NCBI GenBank assembly: GCA_016647705.1
Contig: CM028327.1
Location: 6,581,726-6,645,725, forward strand
Direction of reading: 5' to 3'
DNA: 64,000 bases
Source of the DNA: Eucommia ulmoides
Taxonomy: Eukaryota; Streptophyta; Magnoliopsida; Garryales; Eucommiaceae
Position numbers and translations under genes: made by a program. Positions 1 to 10,800 of the stretch are shown here, in pieces (position 1 is the stretch's first letter; each line of letters starts with the position of its first letter). The notes below the pieces were generated by a model that was given only the letters and a program-made list of their open reading frames with translations, was not told the origin of the DNA and did not search any database.

Positions 1-408
1 ATGACTCTTTCGCGTGACCCGCATAACTCTATCTAGCGCCAGTAGGGGACCGACCAACTCCTAGCTATTTTACCTGCGAGTGTACTGCCTTCTTAGTAAA
101 AATATTTTTATAATAATAAATCATTCTATAACATCTAAATAAATCAAGCGTTGAGTATAGAACCAGCACGTAACTAGTAAAATTCTCTATAATATAAGCA
201 GTGAAAATAAAGCAATAAATATAAGTTTCATTCCAACCCATCCAGTAAAATAATACCAATCACCATAATAAATAATAAATCACCCAATATAAGTAAAACA
301 TCACATCTCAAACACACATCTCAAACCACCACTCCACCACAACACACACAGGCTAGCTATAGTGATCGTTTTAACCTCACGATCGGGAGTTGCAACGGTA
401 CCGTAACA

Positions 409-432
409 TTCGTAGGAATGCCTTCCTACGAA
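409..432. repeat. Perfect 10-bp hairpin
   Basis: TTCGTAGGAA at 409-418 and TTCCTACGAA at 423-432 are exact reverse complements separated by the 4-base loop TGCC. It sits immediately before the tandem mini-hairpin array at 437-580. Function is unknown; the position suggests a structured leader or terminal region of a retroelement. Confidence 0.85.
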
Positions 433-436
433 ATAT

Positions 437-580
437 CCACACCCCTTTTTGGGGAGAAATATAATCCACACCCCTTACGGGGAGAAACATATATATCACA
501 TGGGAAGAATCCACACCCCTTACAGGGAGAAATATAATTCACACCCCTTTCGGGGAGAAACCACACTCCTTTCGGGGAGA
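437..580. repeat. Array of five mini-hairpin repeats
   Basis: Five copies of a core of the form CCACACCCCTTnnGGGGAGA occur at about 437, 465, 511, 540 and 561. Each has a C-rich and a G-rich arm around a short loop (TTTTT, TTAC, TTAC, TTTC, TTTC), so each can fold by itself. One arm of the third copy and one of the fifth carry a single change. The spacers are AT-rich and of unequal length. Confidence 0.85.
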
Positions 581-1250
581 CAACCATGGCATCGTCAAAA
601 TCAAATACGGCATCATCGAATCACAACTCAATAAATATTGTCTACTCAACATCGTCAAATCACCACGTCTACCTCTTTTCCTCAAAATCAACTTTTAAAT
701 CCAAAAATCATATTTCACACTTTCTTTTAAAGAAAACGTTTGATTTTATCAAAACCACTTTTCCACCCTTTATTTTTAGAAAACCAGACATTTTTTAGAA
801 AAATAGATGTTTTCTATTCTCTTTTTAAAAACACTGTCTAATTTCACCAAATCCAACAAAAAATCATTTTCAACTTCTTTTTGAAAACTATCGAAATCTT
901 CCGAAAAATCCAGTTTACCAATTCACTCAAATCCTGCTTGATCCATATCATTTATAAATTCATACAGTTTAAATAATCACATATTTCATCATATATATTC
1001 ATAGAAAAAATAGTTTGACAAGAAGACAATACACTCACCTCGTTAACCGCTCTCTAAAACCTTCACTGACCATACCCTATCGGGACACTGGTGCCTGCGA
1101 GCCTAATAGCAACAGAGCCTAAATTAATACCTTATCTAAAACAACTGAATCATGCAATGCAGACCCTATGTTCCAAATCGTTACTATTTTATGTACCACA
1201 TAATTAAAATTAATTAATCGTTAGGAAATTGTTACGATTTTGGGATTTGT

Positions 1251-1815
1251 AACGCTAAATAAAATTTAGTTTAACGAAAATTATTAATCGATTGAAATTT
1301 CACATGTTTTCGAATCGTTTGGTGACCACGAGATGGGTTTTTGATTTTTCAGTGGGGTGGTTTGTGTAATTCCTTTTTTTTTTTTCCGTTTCTGTTCTGT
1401 TTTGGCTTCCGCCGGCCAGCCACGCACCACCCGTCGGCAACCACCCTCACACACCCAACAGCCGCTCCGTCGGACCAAAACGGAGACCCACACAACCGTC
1501 GACCGAACAAAACCGACACACACATATACCCACCTGAAAACCGAACGGCATACCCACCCACCAAAAATAGACGGTCGGACACACCCCGCCACGACGACCC
1601 ATGAATCGGCCTTCTTCTTCCCCTTGTGCTCGTCACCTCGACCAGACGATTCAGTATCAGTATGAATTGGAAGGACAATACCCATTTACATTTCGGCGAT
1701 AGTTTCCTTAATTTCAGCCTCCTTAATATGGACAACAGTTCAGAGGTGTTAAATTCAACAATTGTGTGACCAATCAGGTCATCAATGGTGTTTTCTTTGT
1801 TTTGACAATGCAATG
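1251..1815. other. No supported gene; C-rich tract
   Basis: A C/A-rich stretch at about 1410-1600 follows a long T tract. It opens reading frames of about 90-150 residues on both strands, but they are dominated by Pro/Thr/His on one strand and Val/Arg/Gly on the other, as expected from base composition. No conserved motif is seen. Confidence 0.4.
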
Positions 1816-1829
1816 CCAATACATGTTAC

Positions 1830-2165
1830 ATTTTAACTTCCACATATGTTGAATGTAACAACATAATAGATGAGAACATGACATCCACAATACATGTTAC
1901 ATTCAACATACATGACATGAGAACACTTGATGTTACATTCAACATTCACATGTGTTGAATGTAACATATAAAAGTTTCAATTTGTGCATACATGACATGA
2001 GTATACTTGATGTTACAATCAACATCTACAAGTATTTAATGTAACATCAAATGAATTTCAATCCTGTAAACATAAAATACAACAATTGATGTTACATTCA
2101 ACATCCACAGGTGTTGAATGTTACATCATATGGATGTTACATATCAGAGAACATGTTGCATATAA
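1830..2165. repeat. Left cluster of TGTTACATTCAACA motifs
   Basis: The motif TGTTACATTCAACA and its reverse complement TGTTGAATGTAACA occur repeatedly here in both orientations (for example near 1847, 1891, 1933, 1955, 2011, 2090 and 2112). The motif is itself nearly self-complementary. The same motif forms a longer array at 3290-4290, with a broken ORF between the two clusters. Confidence 0.8.
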
Positions 2166-2404
2166 CATGCATACCTGATTATTAGACAAATGGGACAATT
2201 GCAAACCAGGTGCAACTTTCATAAGTTGCATCGTGTCCTATTTTTTCCAACGTGGAATAGAATATTCCCACATTGTGACTTCTTTAAGCAAATATGTGTG
2301 CTCGCATAACCAAAACTGAATAAAACATGCACCACATCACTAAATTTGAAACAGAAAACATAAGGGAAAAAATGATGTGTACTAGAGAACAATGTAAAAA
2401 ACAA

Positions 2405-3560
2405 AGAATTATATAAACTGCAATACGATAACACATCCAGTAACGATTTCTGGTCTGCGGTAACTTGAGGCAATCGACGACATCAAGTTTAAATGAATTG
2501 CTTTAGCCCAGTTATAAGTCACCATCATTCTTAAATCCTCAACATGCATGATATCAAAGACACCAATAGCTTGACCCTTGTTTGAAAAAAAAAACAAGTT
2601 GCTATGAGATGCAAGCATAGCAGACGGGCCACATCTTGTACATCTTGTTGGTTATTACTGGACAATACTTTGACAATTTCATTCTTTATCTCAACAACAT
2701 TCAACCTGCTTTTAACCAAGCCCTTCCTTGATAAAAATCTAGATCTCATTTTTTTTGCATAACGATCAGGAAGTTGTTCCTTCCCTAATGGTAATCCAAA
2801 AATCAACTGGATATCATTGCTTGTAAATGTAACCAACTTTGATCCAAGCCTGAATGCCTTTTGATGTGATTCATATGAACGAATGATTGGCGATGAGGGA
2901 ATCTATTTTGTGGAATGAACTAATCCCACTCTCCCATCATAGGAGAGCATTTATTGTGTTCCAAAATGGAATTGTTTGCAGAATTTCAAGGTGTGCACGT
3001 TGAAGACAAATAGACTTGATTAATGAATGAAATTGCGATAGATTTGAACGATATTTTATTGGTTGCCCGGTCTTCTCTGGCTGTGAAACTACCAAAAAAG
3101 AAATGCAATGCAGTCAAGTTTAAAGGTACATACTACACAATTATAGATGATTTGATAGGAAGATCAATCAATAGTTAATGGAAGAAGGAAAATTACTTAC
3201 CACTAATGTTGTCAGATTCAGTGGTTGAGTTCGTTTGTTGCGTCACATGAAGAAAAGGAACATCATTTGAACAATTATTACAATGTTACATTTTTTTCAA
3301 AAAACAACAACAGTGTTACATATAAAATGAATGTTACCTTCAACATAGTAGCACTTTAAACATATGTTTTCGTATGCATGTAAAGGATAACAGATTCTTG
3401 TACGGATAATGTTTTGAAATTTAGACATAGTACATCGAACATACATCGTTGAGCATTATCAAAGATAAGAAAAGAACACAATACCTGAATCGAACAGATT
3501 TACCAGATCATCAACCATGTTAGGATTCTTAGTCACCATTTTTCTTCTTGTGTTTACCAT
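2405..3560 (-). pseudogene. Broken multi-exon ORF, transposon-type plant domain
   Basis: Read on the - strand. A possible first exon at 3560-3485 starts MVNTRRKMVTK and ends at a CAG|GTATTG donor. Further segments near 3280-3205 and 3095-2840 continue with stops. The clearest part, 2836-2409, contains FTSNDIQLIFGLPLG and, after a frame change near 2590, YNWAKAIHLNLMSSI. These resemble a domain common in plant transposon-carried proteins (the DUF1985 / plant-mobile-domain type that often accompanies Ulp1-like proteases). Stops and frame changes make it a pseudogene. Family assignment is by eye and uncertain; no protease or transposase domain remains visible. Confidence 0.45.
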
Positions 3561-4295
3561 TTTTTCGCCGGTTTGAGGATGAGAACGACGAGAGATAACA
3601 GACCAGAAATGTGTTTTTTGGTTTGCGTATCCGAGAAGATGAAAAATTTTGGAAATGAAATGAATTGATACAAAAATGACATTTGAGTGAGGGCACATTT
3701 TTCAAAGGAGAAAAGGACGCCGTCGGTGCAATATCTCTGCAAAAGGTATGAAATGGCAGTTTGGGAGAAATAATATGGTGTATCGCAGAACATGCGTGAT
3801 ACATTAGAAAAGTCAGATAATAAGCACAAGTCGTGTTACATTCAACACGTTAATATAAAAACTTATATAATGAACACAAGTCGTGTTACATTCAACACAC
3901 TAATAGACATAAAAATGTCGTTTTAAGAAAAATAGGACGATGTTATATTCAACATGTTATGAAATACAAATCCAATTCCGAACACAAGTTGTGTTACATT
4001 CAACATATTAAGAAACTTAAATTGAGTTGTGAACACAAGCCGTGTTACATTCAACACGTTAATAGACACAAAAAATGGTGGTTGGTAATAAGATGATGTT
4101 ACATTCAACATGTTAAGAACTACAAATTCAGTTTGTGACCACATGACGTGTTATATTCAACATGTTAATAAACACAAAAAATGACATTTTTTAGGAAAAA
4201 TAAGAAGATGTTACATTCAACATGTTAATAGACATAAAAAATAACATTTTTCAGAAGATATTACATTCAATATGTTAAGAAACACAAATTGAGTT
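3290..4295. repeat. Right array of TGTTACATTCAACA motifs
   Basis: From about 3830 to 4290 the motif recurs about every 45-60 bp, nearly always in one orientation (near 3834, 3886, 3940, 3991, 4044, 4095, 4148, 4207 and 4258). Spacers share AAACACAAG and GTTAATAGACA segments. Two weaker copies lie near 3290-3345. Copies differ by a few substitutions, so the array is old. Confidence 0.85.
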
Positions 4296-4842
4296 TGTGA
4301 AAACAAGCCCTTATAGATTAGAATTTATAAAACATTTTTTTTGAAATCAAAACAAATATTTTTACTAGCGTTGGGCATGATTGAGTTGCGCAAATTGAGT
4401 TGCGATCAATTACTGTTTCTCATTATTCAGTTACGGCGCTTTTAGGTTTCAAGTTTAGCAGAAGGATGAACCACCTAATTAATGAAGGGTAAAATCGTCT
4501 AAGGACGATAAAAGTTCTGATCGGTGCATGAAAAAACGGTCGAACTTATTTGGTAATTTTCGGCGCTTTTTGGAGTAACCCTTAAAAAAAATTAAAAAGG
4601 CGGGGGCGGACACTTTGAATTGCCCAAGCAAAAGGTAGTCTTCCCCACATCTCAGCACCCACCCTCCCCCATTCAAACACGTGCGTACCACACAAAAATA
4701 ACTACGCCGGAAAATCGAGAAAAATATTCGAACATACCATCAGATTCGCTGTCGTTACAGACTGGGCAAACGAACTCAGAGACGACGACGACTTGGTTAA
4801 GAGAAAGGAGCTGAGTGTTGCTTGTGAAGACCGTCGGCGAAG

Positions 4843-7800
4843 ATGAACCTGCTCAACGCGGTGGCGGTGGTCCGGATGATGGCCAGGAATGCGGGCGCCA
4901 ATCAATTGGGATCCGAAATCGCGTTCGGAACGGTGTGGTGGTTCGTGTACGCAGGGATCTCATGCGCGCTGGTCCTCTTCGCCGGAATCATGTCCGGCCT
5001 CACCTTGGGGCTGATGTCGCTCGGTCTCGTCGAGCTCGAGATCCTCCAGCGCAGCGGCACCGCCAACGAGAAGAAACAAGCAGGTTAATTCCATCCTCGT
5101 TGCACACAAATATGTGTAGTATATATATGATATGACGATGAAATGAATCTAATTTTTGAGGATCTCATAACTTAGTTTTTTGTTTGATCGATGCATAGGG
5201 GTGATTGATTCTACTGAACAAATTCAATGTTATTATCGAATTTTATGCTTCGTTGGAGTATGGGATTGCTGAATTAGGGTTATTGTCCGGATTCTGGTGG
5301 GAAATGAAGTGCTAGTTTGGCGGCAAAAATAGTTAATTGCTATATCCAATTGAACTAGTTTATCCAAAAGGAGCTAGAAAGTGCTTTTTAATGAACTGCC
5401 AAAGCATTTATTGAATTTTCCTTACTAATTTGGTGGAGATTCATGAAATTTAGAAATGACAGAATTGCGATTTTTAAAAATACCTCTTTAGCAGGTATTT
5501 GGACATATCATTTGTTGAGTTTATCCCCCATCTAATGTAGAAGGGGCGGGTGGTCATGTTATAGGTGTGAGGAAAAACCTCATCGTATGAGCTACATTTG
5601 AGGGTTGAGAGACCCAAGATCACCTTACACTAGTATTAGAGTCTAAGTTACAACAACTCTAGCCCTATAGCCACAAAGAGAGAGACGGTCAAGGGTAGCC
5701 CCCTCCCAAATCCCATTTTGGAATTCCAAGAAATTTAAAATTCCTTTCTGAATTAGCCAAAACCGAGGTAGTTTAACTTAGGAATTTATACAAATCAAAT
5801 CTTCTCCCAAAATCCTTCAACCAAAAACACCCTTAACCGATTACCAATGCATTTATTAATTTTACTTTACTAATTTCTTGAAGTAGATTGGCCGTAAAAT
5901 GATCAAGATTGTTTTATTTCGTTGGTGATTACCATAAGTGTGTTTGTAAAGGAAATACTACTGCTCTTTTTTGTTATATATATACGCATACGCGTCTGGT
6001 TTTGATATAATGTCTTGATTTTCAGCTACTATACTTCCAGTTGTTCAGAGGCAGCACCAACTTCTTGTGACATTACTTCTTTGTAATGCTGCAGCCATGG
6101 AGGTAACTGGTTGAAACTTATGTTCTGATTAAATGGTTTCTGGATATACTAGAGGTATTTTTTTTTTAAACGGAAGCACTTCTAATACTATTAATCAAAT
6201 ACTACGCATGGTAGATGTTGAATCCCACATCACTTTTGTTATCTGGTACTGAGCTATATATAAAGTCTAAGGCAATCCTTCTCTTACAAGACGTCTTTTG
6301 AGAGTGAGTTAGGCTCATTGGGTTTTCTACAGTACATAAGTTCAGCAAACTGAAAATTACTGAACTAGCCCTAGCGTTCTCTTAATTGAAGGCATAGGAT
6401 ATATGAACTTAGACATGCATGTGTAAGACTGTTGAAACCTTTTGTTTTGTGAATTAACTACTATATGTTTATGTTGTGCGCGTAAAGAAACTATTTTTAA
6501 TTCAAGACAATAAGCTTGAATATCCTACATTCAAATACATTGATAATGAAATATATTTTGTTGAGAGTTTGTTAATTTTTTTAACAAAATCTAAATCAAT
6601 GGAAATTTCTCCAACCATCCAATGGTTAAAACTGTCTCAAATGTAAAATATATTTTGATTTATGAATAAATTTTAATTAAATACATTAGTCTTGAATATC
6701 CTATAGTTAGCTCAAATACATTAATCATGAAAATACATTTTGTTGAGAGTTCGTTATTTAGCTTCTCAACAAATTCTAAATCACTGGTTGTAAATGTCTC
6801 CAACCATCCAATGGTAAAAAAATGTCTGAAATGTAAAATGTCCTGATTTGTAGAATAGATTTCAAACAACTAATCGAATTCCACATGATATTTCTTCATT
6901 TCTTTATTTGTGAAAATGGTTGAAAGGGAAACATATGGGATTTTAACCAATTACTCCAAATGAAGGGTGTTGCAGAGCATGTGGGATACAAGTTCTTTTT
7001 ATAGAGTTAGAAGTCCATTTAACTGTTTTAATTAATTTAGAAGTTTCTTCCAAATATGTCCCTTGTTTTTAGGGAGTGAGCGGTTTTGTGGAACGTGAGG
7101 GTATTTTGGTCCATTTAGTGAACAATAAGATATTTGGCTTGTTAGACCCCCCCCCCCAAAAAAAAAGGATATTTGGTTTATGATGATGAAGGATTCTCTG
7201 GAAGTTCTGGAAAAAATATATGATTTATATGTTCTAAAATGATTCAATCATTGAAGTTTTATACGGCGTGGAGTGGTGAATCTGCCTAAATTCAATTAGC
7301 CTTGTGCTTCATATGTTTAATTTTGCAGGCACTTCCTTTATACCTCGATAAACTTTTCAATCAGTTCGTTGCAATTTTGCTGTCTGTGACTTTTGTTCTG
7401 TTCTTTGGAGAGGTAAATTTTATTATCCAGCAGCAAGCATTGGCTAAGGCACTGTTTGATAACGTTTTATTTTTTATTTTTTATTTTTAAAGTAGCCTTT
7501 GTTTCGTATTTAAAAGTAGTTTAGAAATAAATAAAAAAAAGTAAAAACATGACTTAAGTAAAAAACTTTTTGTTTTTTCGATATTTATGTTTAACAGATC
7601 GATGGACTAAGAGCTCCAATGTTATCAATCTTCTACTAAGATACTATCTTTACGTTATCAAATGCACTTCTGATATGTTTTTAAGTAGAATTGATTTTTT
7701 GTTCATTTTTTTTAATTATTATTATAGAAATACTTTAAGAAATAGTTACTGAACAGTGCCTAAGCTTCGAACTCAGGATAACTTGATCCCTTTTTCACGT

Positions 7801-10800
7801 TAGCGATTTGATACTCTTGACATTGTCTTATTCTCTTCTTGTTAGGTTATCCCTCAAGCAATATGCACCAGATATGGACTTGCTGTAGGTGCAAATCTGG
7901 TCTGGCTTGTACGCATTCTGATGATAATTTGCTATCCAATTTCTTATCCTATTGGAAAGGTAATTTCAACCATACATTGTAATTTCAAGTTAGCGTCATA
8001 AGGTTTTAATATATGTCTATATACCCCAGAGGTGTTAGTCCGTATGGCAAAGGGAGGTGTCCTCTTTCCTTATCAACCACGGTTCGACTCTCTTGGGAAA
8101 CACTTTGGGAATTAAATTTTGAATGTAATCCTAAATGCACTAGGCCGATATGGGGGAATGCACCCTTTAGATCACCTAGTGAGGTGATTAGTCAAGGTGC
8201 GCGTTAGCTAACCTGGACACACCTTACCGTAAAACCCAAAAATAAAAAAATGTCTATATGAATATATGGTATCGATATCGATTTGTACTATGCTGAAACA
8301 ATGTTTTTCCTTCCCTTTTTTTTTTTTTTCAATTCAGTTGCCTGACTAAGTTCTTCATTGATTCCAGATTCTAGATTGTGCACTGGGACATAATGAAGCA
8401 TTGTTCAGACGAGCTCAGCTGAAAGCTCTTGTCTCCATCCACAGCCAAGAGGTAGGTGAAATGCACGCATGTAAAATTCTAAAAAATAAAATAAAAAAAT
8501 ATTAGTGTTTTTTTGGTGAGTAGTCCATTAAATTAAAATTTTAGCTTATACAGTTCACGCGCTACAATAATTTTTCTAGAAGTACAAAGGTCCTATGAAA
8601 AATTCAAAAGTCATTGTACGCTATAAAAGTTACTACAATTTTTTACTGGGAAAAATTACAATAACTTTTATATATTACAATAATTTTGGATTTCTGAAAA
8701 AATTACTGTAGCGCGTATACTACATAGGTTAAAATTTTAATTTCGTGAACTATTCACCAAAAATCCCCAAAACATTTTATGTGTTTGTTTGAAATTCCAA
8801 TTCCAAGGCCTAAATTCCGTGCTACCAAAATGCTACCTTAAGGTAGGGTTCGAAAAATCGGAATCGAAGCTTCAGAAATTGAACTGGAAATTGGAAATTG
8901 GAAATGAACACAAAAAATTTGAGATTTCTACATGCATTCAATTCTAATTCCAATTTCGATGCTTCAATTCCGTGCAAACAAACACTACCTAAGAGTTTAT
9001 TATTTGATGCTGCTATATTCGAACATGGTAATGCTGTGAGAATTTGTGAAAGGGGCTTAAGCTGTATATCTATAATAATTTAAAATATATTATACTTTTA
9101 AATTGCGTAAAATTAATTATTATTAAAATAATAGTAAAACTTGCCTTTACGCACGGCTAATAACTAGTTATATAACATATTAAGACTTTCTTGTGCCCTT
9201 AATCTTTTTCCATGATACATCATTGCTGAATACCTTTCAGGCTGGTAAAGGAGGTGAACTTACACATGATGAGACAACAATTATAAGTGGAGCCCTAGAT
9301 TTGACTGAGAAGGTACTCATGGAAGGGTCTCTTTTTTCTTTTTCTTTTTTTAATTAATTGATTATTTGCTTTATTTGTCTTTCCGTTAAAAATAAATATT
9401 TTAAAAATAAAAGTAGTTTTTGTTTTAAATAAAAGTTTTTTATTCAATTAATTTTTTATTATAAAAAGTATTGATCAAATGGCTTTTATGACATCTCGAA
9501 ATCTCGATACATGTACAAGTGTTCTCTAAAGCTTCCTCGTGTAATCTTACAGACTGCTGAGGAAGCAATGACACCTATTGAGTCAACATTTTCCTTGGAC
9601 GTTAATTCCAAATTGGACTGGTAAGTTTTGATCCATAAAAAAATGACGTCCTTTTATTTTCTGTTCTTGAGTAATCAACTGCTAAAAACTCGACCCAATA
9701 ATTTTTTTTCTTGAAGTTAGAACCTAGTCACCTACAGCTTTAGACAACTACCTTTTTAAGTCATGAAGAAAAGGGCTCTTAAAACACGCCTTTAGGAAAT
9801 ATTGTATTTAATTACAATTTACAAGTATATACTGATAAGCTCAAACCAATTGATTGTATTGAGAATAGAATTGGATGGGAATTTTATTGAAAACACTGAA
9901 ATGGAAATGGTAATGGGATAAACTCTCACCAAGTATTCGAGAAACTTGGACTCTCCTCAAGAGCAAAGCTCAATTCACATTTCACAATAAGAATCTCACC
10001 CTCTCTCTCTTCTCTTCTCTCCCCTTAAAACGAGCTATCCCTCCCAACGTCTAACAACCTGCTAACAGAAAATACTCCCAAACAAACTTGCTAACAGAAA
10101 ATACAAAAAATCAAAAGAATATATCCATTCCAACTGACTGCCCAATTGCACAGATTCCATTGCCCTAACTGCTCGACTGCCCTTTGCTCCTGGAATAAGT
10201 AAATCTCGCTGGGGGCCTATCATATACCTCGTGCCTTCGTGCACTGGACTGCGTACATCTAATCGTCTCTGTAAACAGGGGTAAGACTGTGTACATCTAA
10301 TCTAGACCCCGCAATCCGTGCTTGAAGGCACAAATTAAAGGAGAGAAAGAGATCAGTGGCTAGGAGAAGAAGTGGTATGGTGCAGAGAAACGAGTAGAGT
10401 TTAGGGAGAGAGAGTGCAAAGAAACGGTTAGAGTTCAGGCGGAAGAAGGGGATAGAGAGAGAGAGAGAGGAGTGGATAGGGTGCTAGAAGTTGGGGGTGT
10501 AGGGTTTATTTTTATATTTTTACTAGTCATTGGATCTAAAATTTGATGCAATGGTAAAAAATATCTCCTGGATAAAATCTGAGTTGTTTTATTATATAGA
10601 TGTATGATTTGCAAATATAAAAACACCATCTAACCTATAGTTTGATTCATTTTTTTACGCGAAGTATGCATTTGCGTTTTTCAAACGAAAATATTCGTCT
10701 AATTTGTGAAATAATTTGACTAGAAAACAATTTTCGATTCTGTGTTTTCTCTTTTTTTTTCCTCATTAACTATTAAATCTCAGGGAAGCTATGGGGAAAG

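Larger units (their letters stand above)
1..1250 (-). other. Probable LTR-retroelement-derived non-coding DNA
   Basis: No coding region is supported here. Read on the - strand, the sequence around 1020-1110 (a direct run with a GATAGGGT core and a following GAGAGCGG) looks like the R/U5 part of a plant Ty3/gypsy LTR, and the hairpin repeats at 409-580 would lie downstream of it. Termini, primer-binding site and target duplication were not found, so the class is inference only. Confidence 0.3.
1830..4310. mobile_element. Candidate DNA transposon remnant
   Basis: A broken - strand ORF of transposon type (2405-3560) lies between two clusters of one short motif in direct and inverted orientation. 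This is the layout of DNA transposons with subterminal transposase-binding repeats, such as CACTA elements, or of MULE-type elements carrying accessory genes. I could not define terminal inverted repeats or a target duplication, so the boundaries are only those of the motif clusters. Confidence 0.4.

Noticed and set aside
1284-1819. Overlapping frames of 87-156 residues on both strands
   Set aside because: They come from one C/A-rich tract; residue content follows base composition and no motif is present.
3923-4144. 73-residue repetitive frame
   Set aside because: By-product of the TGTTACATTCAACA array.
1830-4290. CRISPR-like spaced repeats
   Set aside because: Spacers share sequence, repeats occur in both orientations and the genome is eukaryotic.
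4815-5135. 106-residue frame overlapping exon 1 of the DUF21/CBS gene
   Set aside because: Arg/Gly-rich shadow frame; the frame from 4843 gives the conserved DUF21 sequence and joins correctly to exon 2.
8075-8095. tRNA gene suggested by the GGTTCGACTC box
   Set aside because: No cloverleaf could be formed; it is the B box of a SINE.
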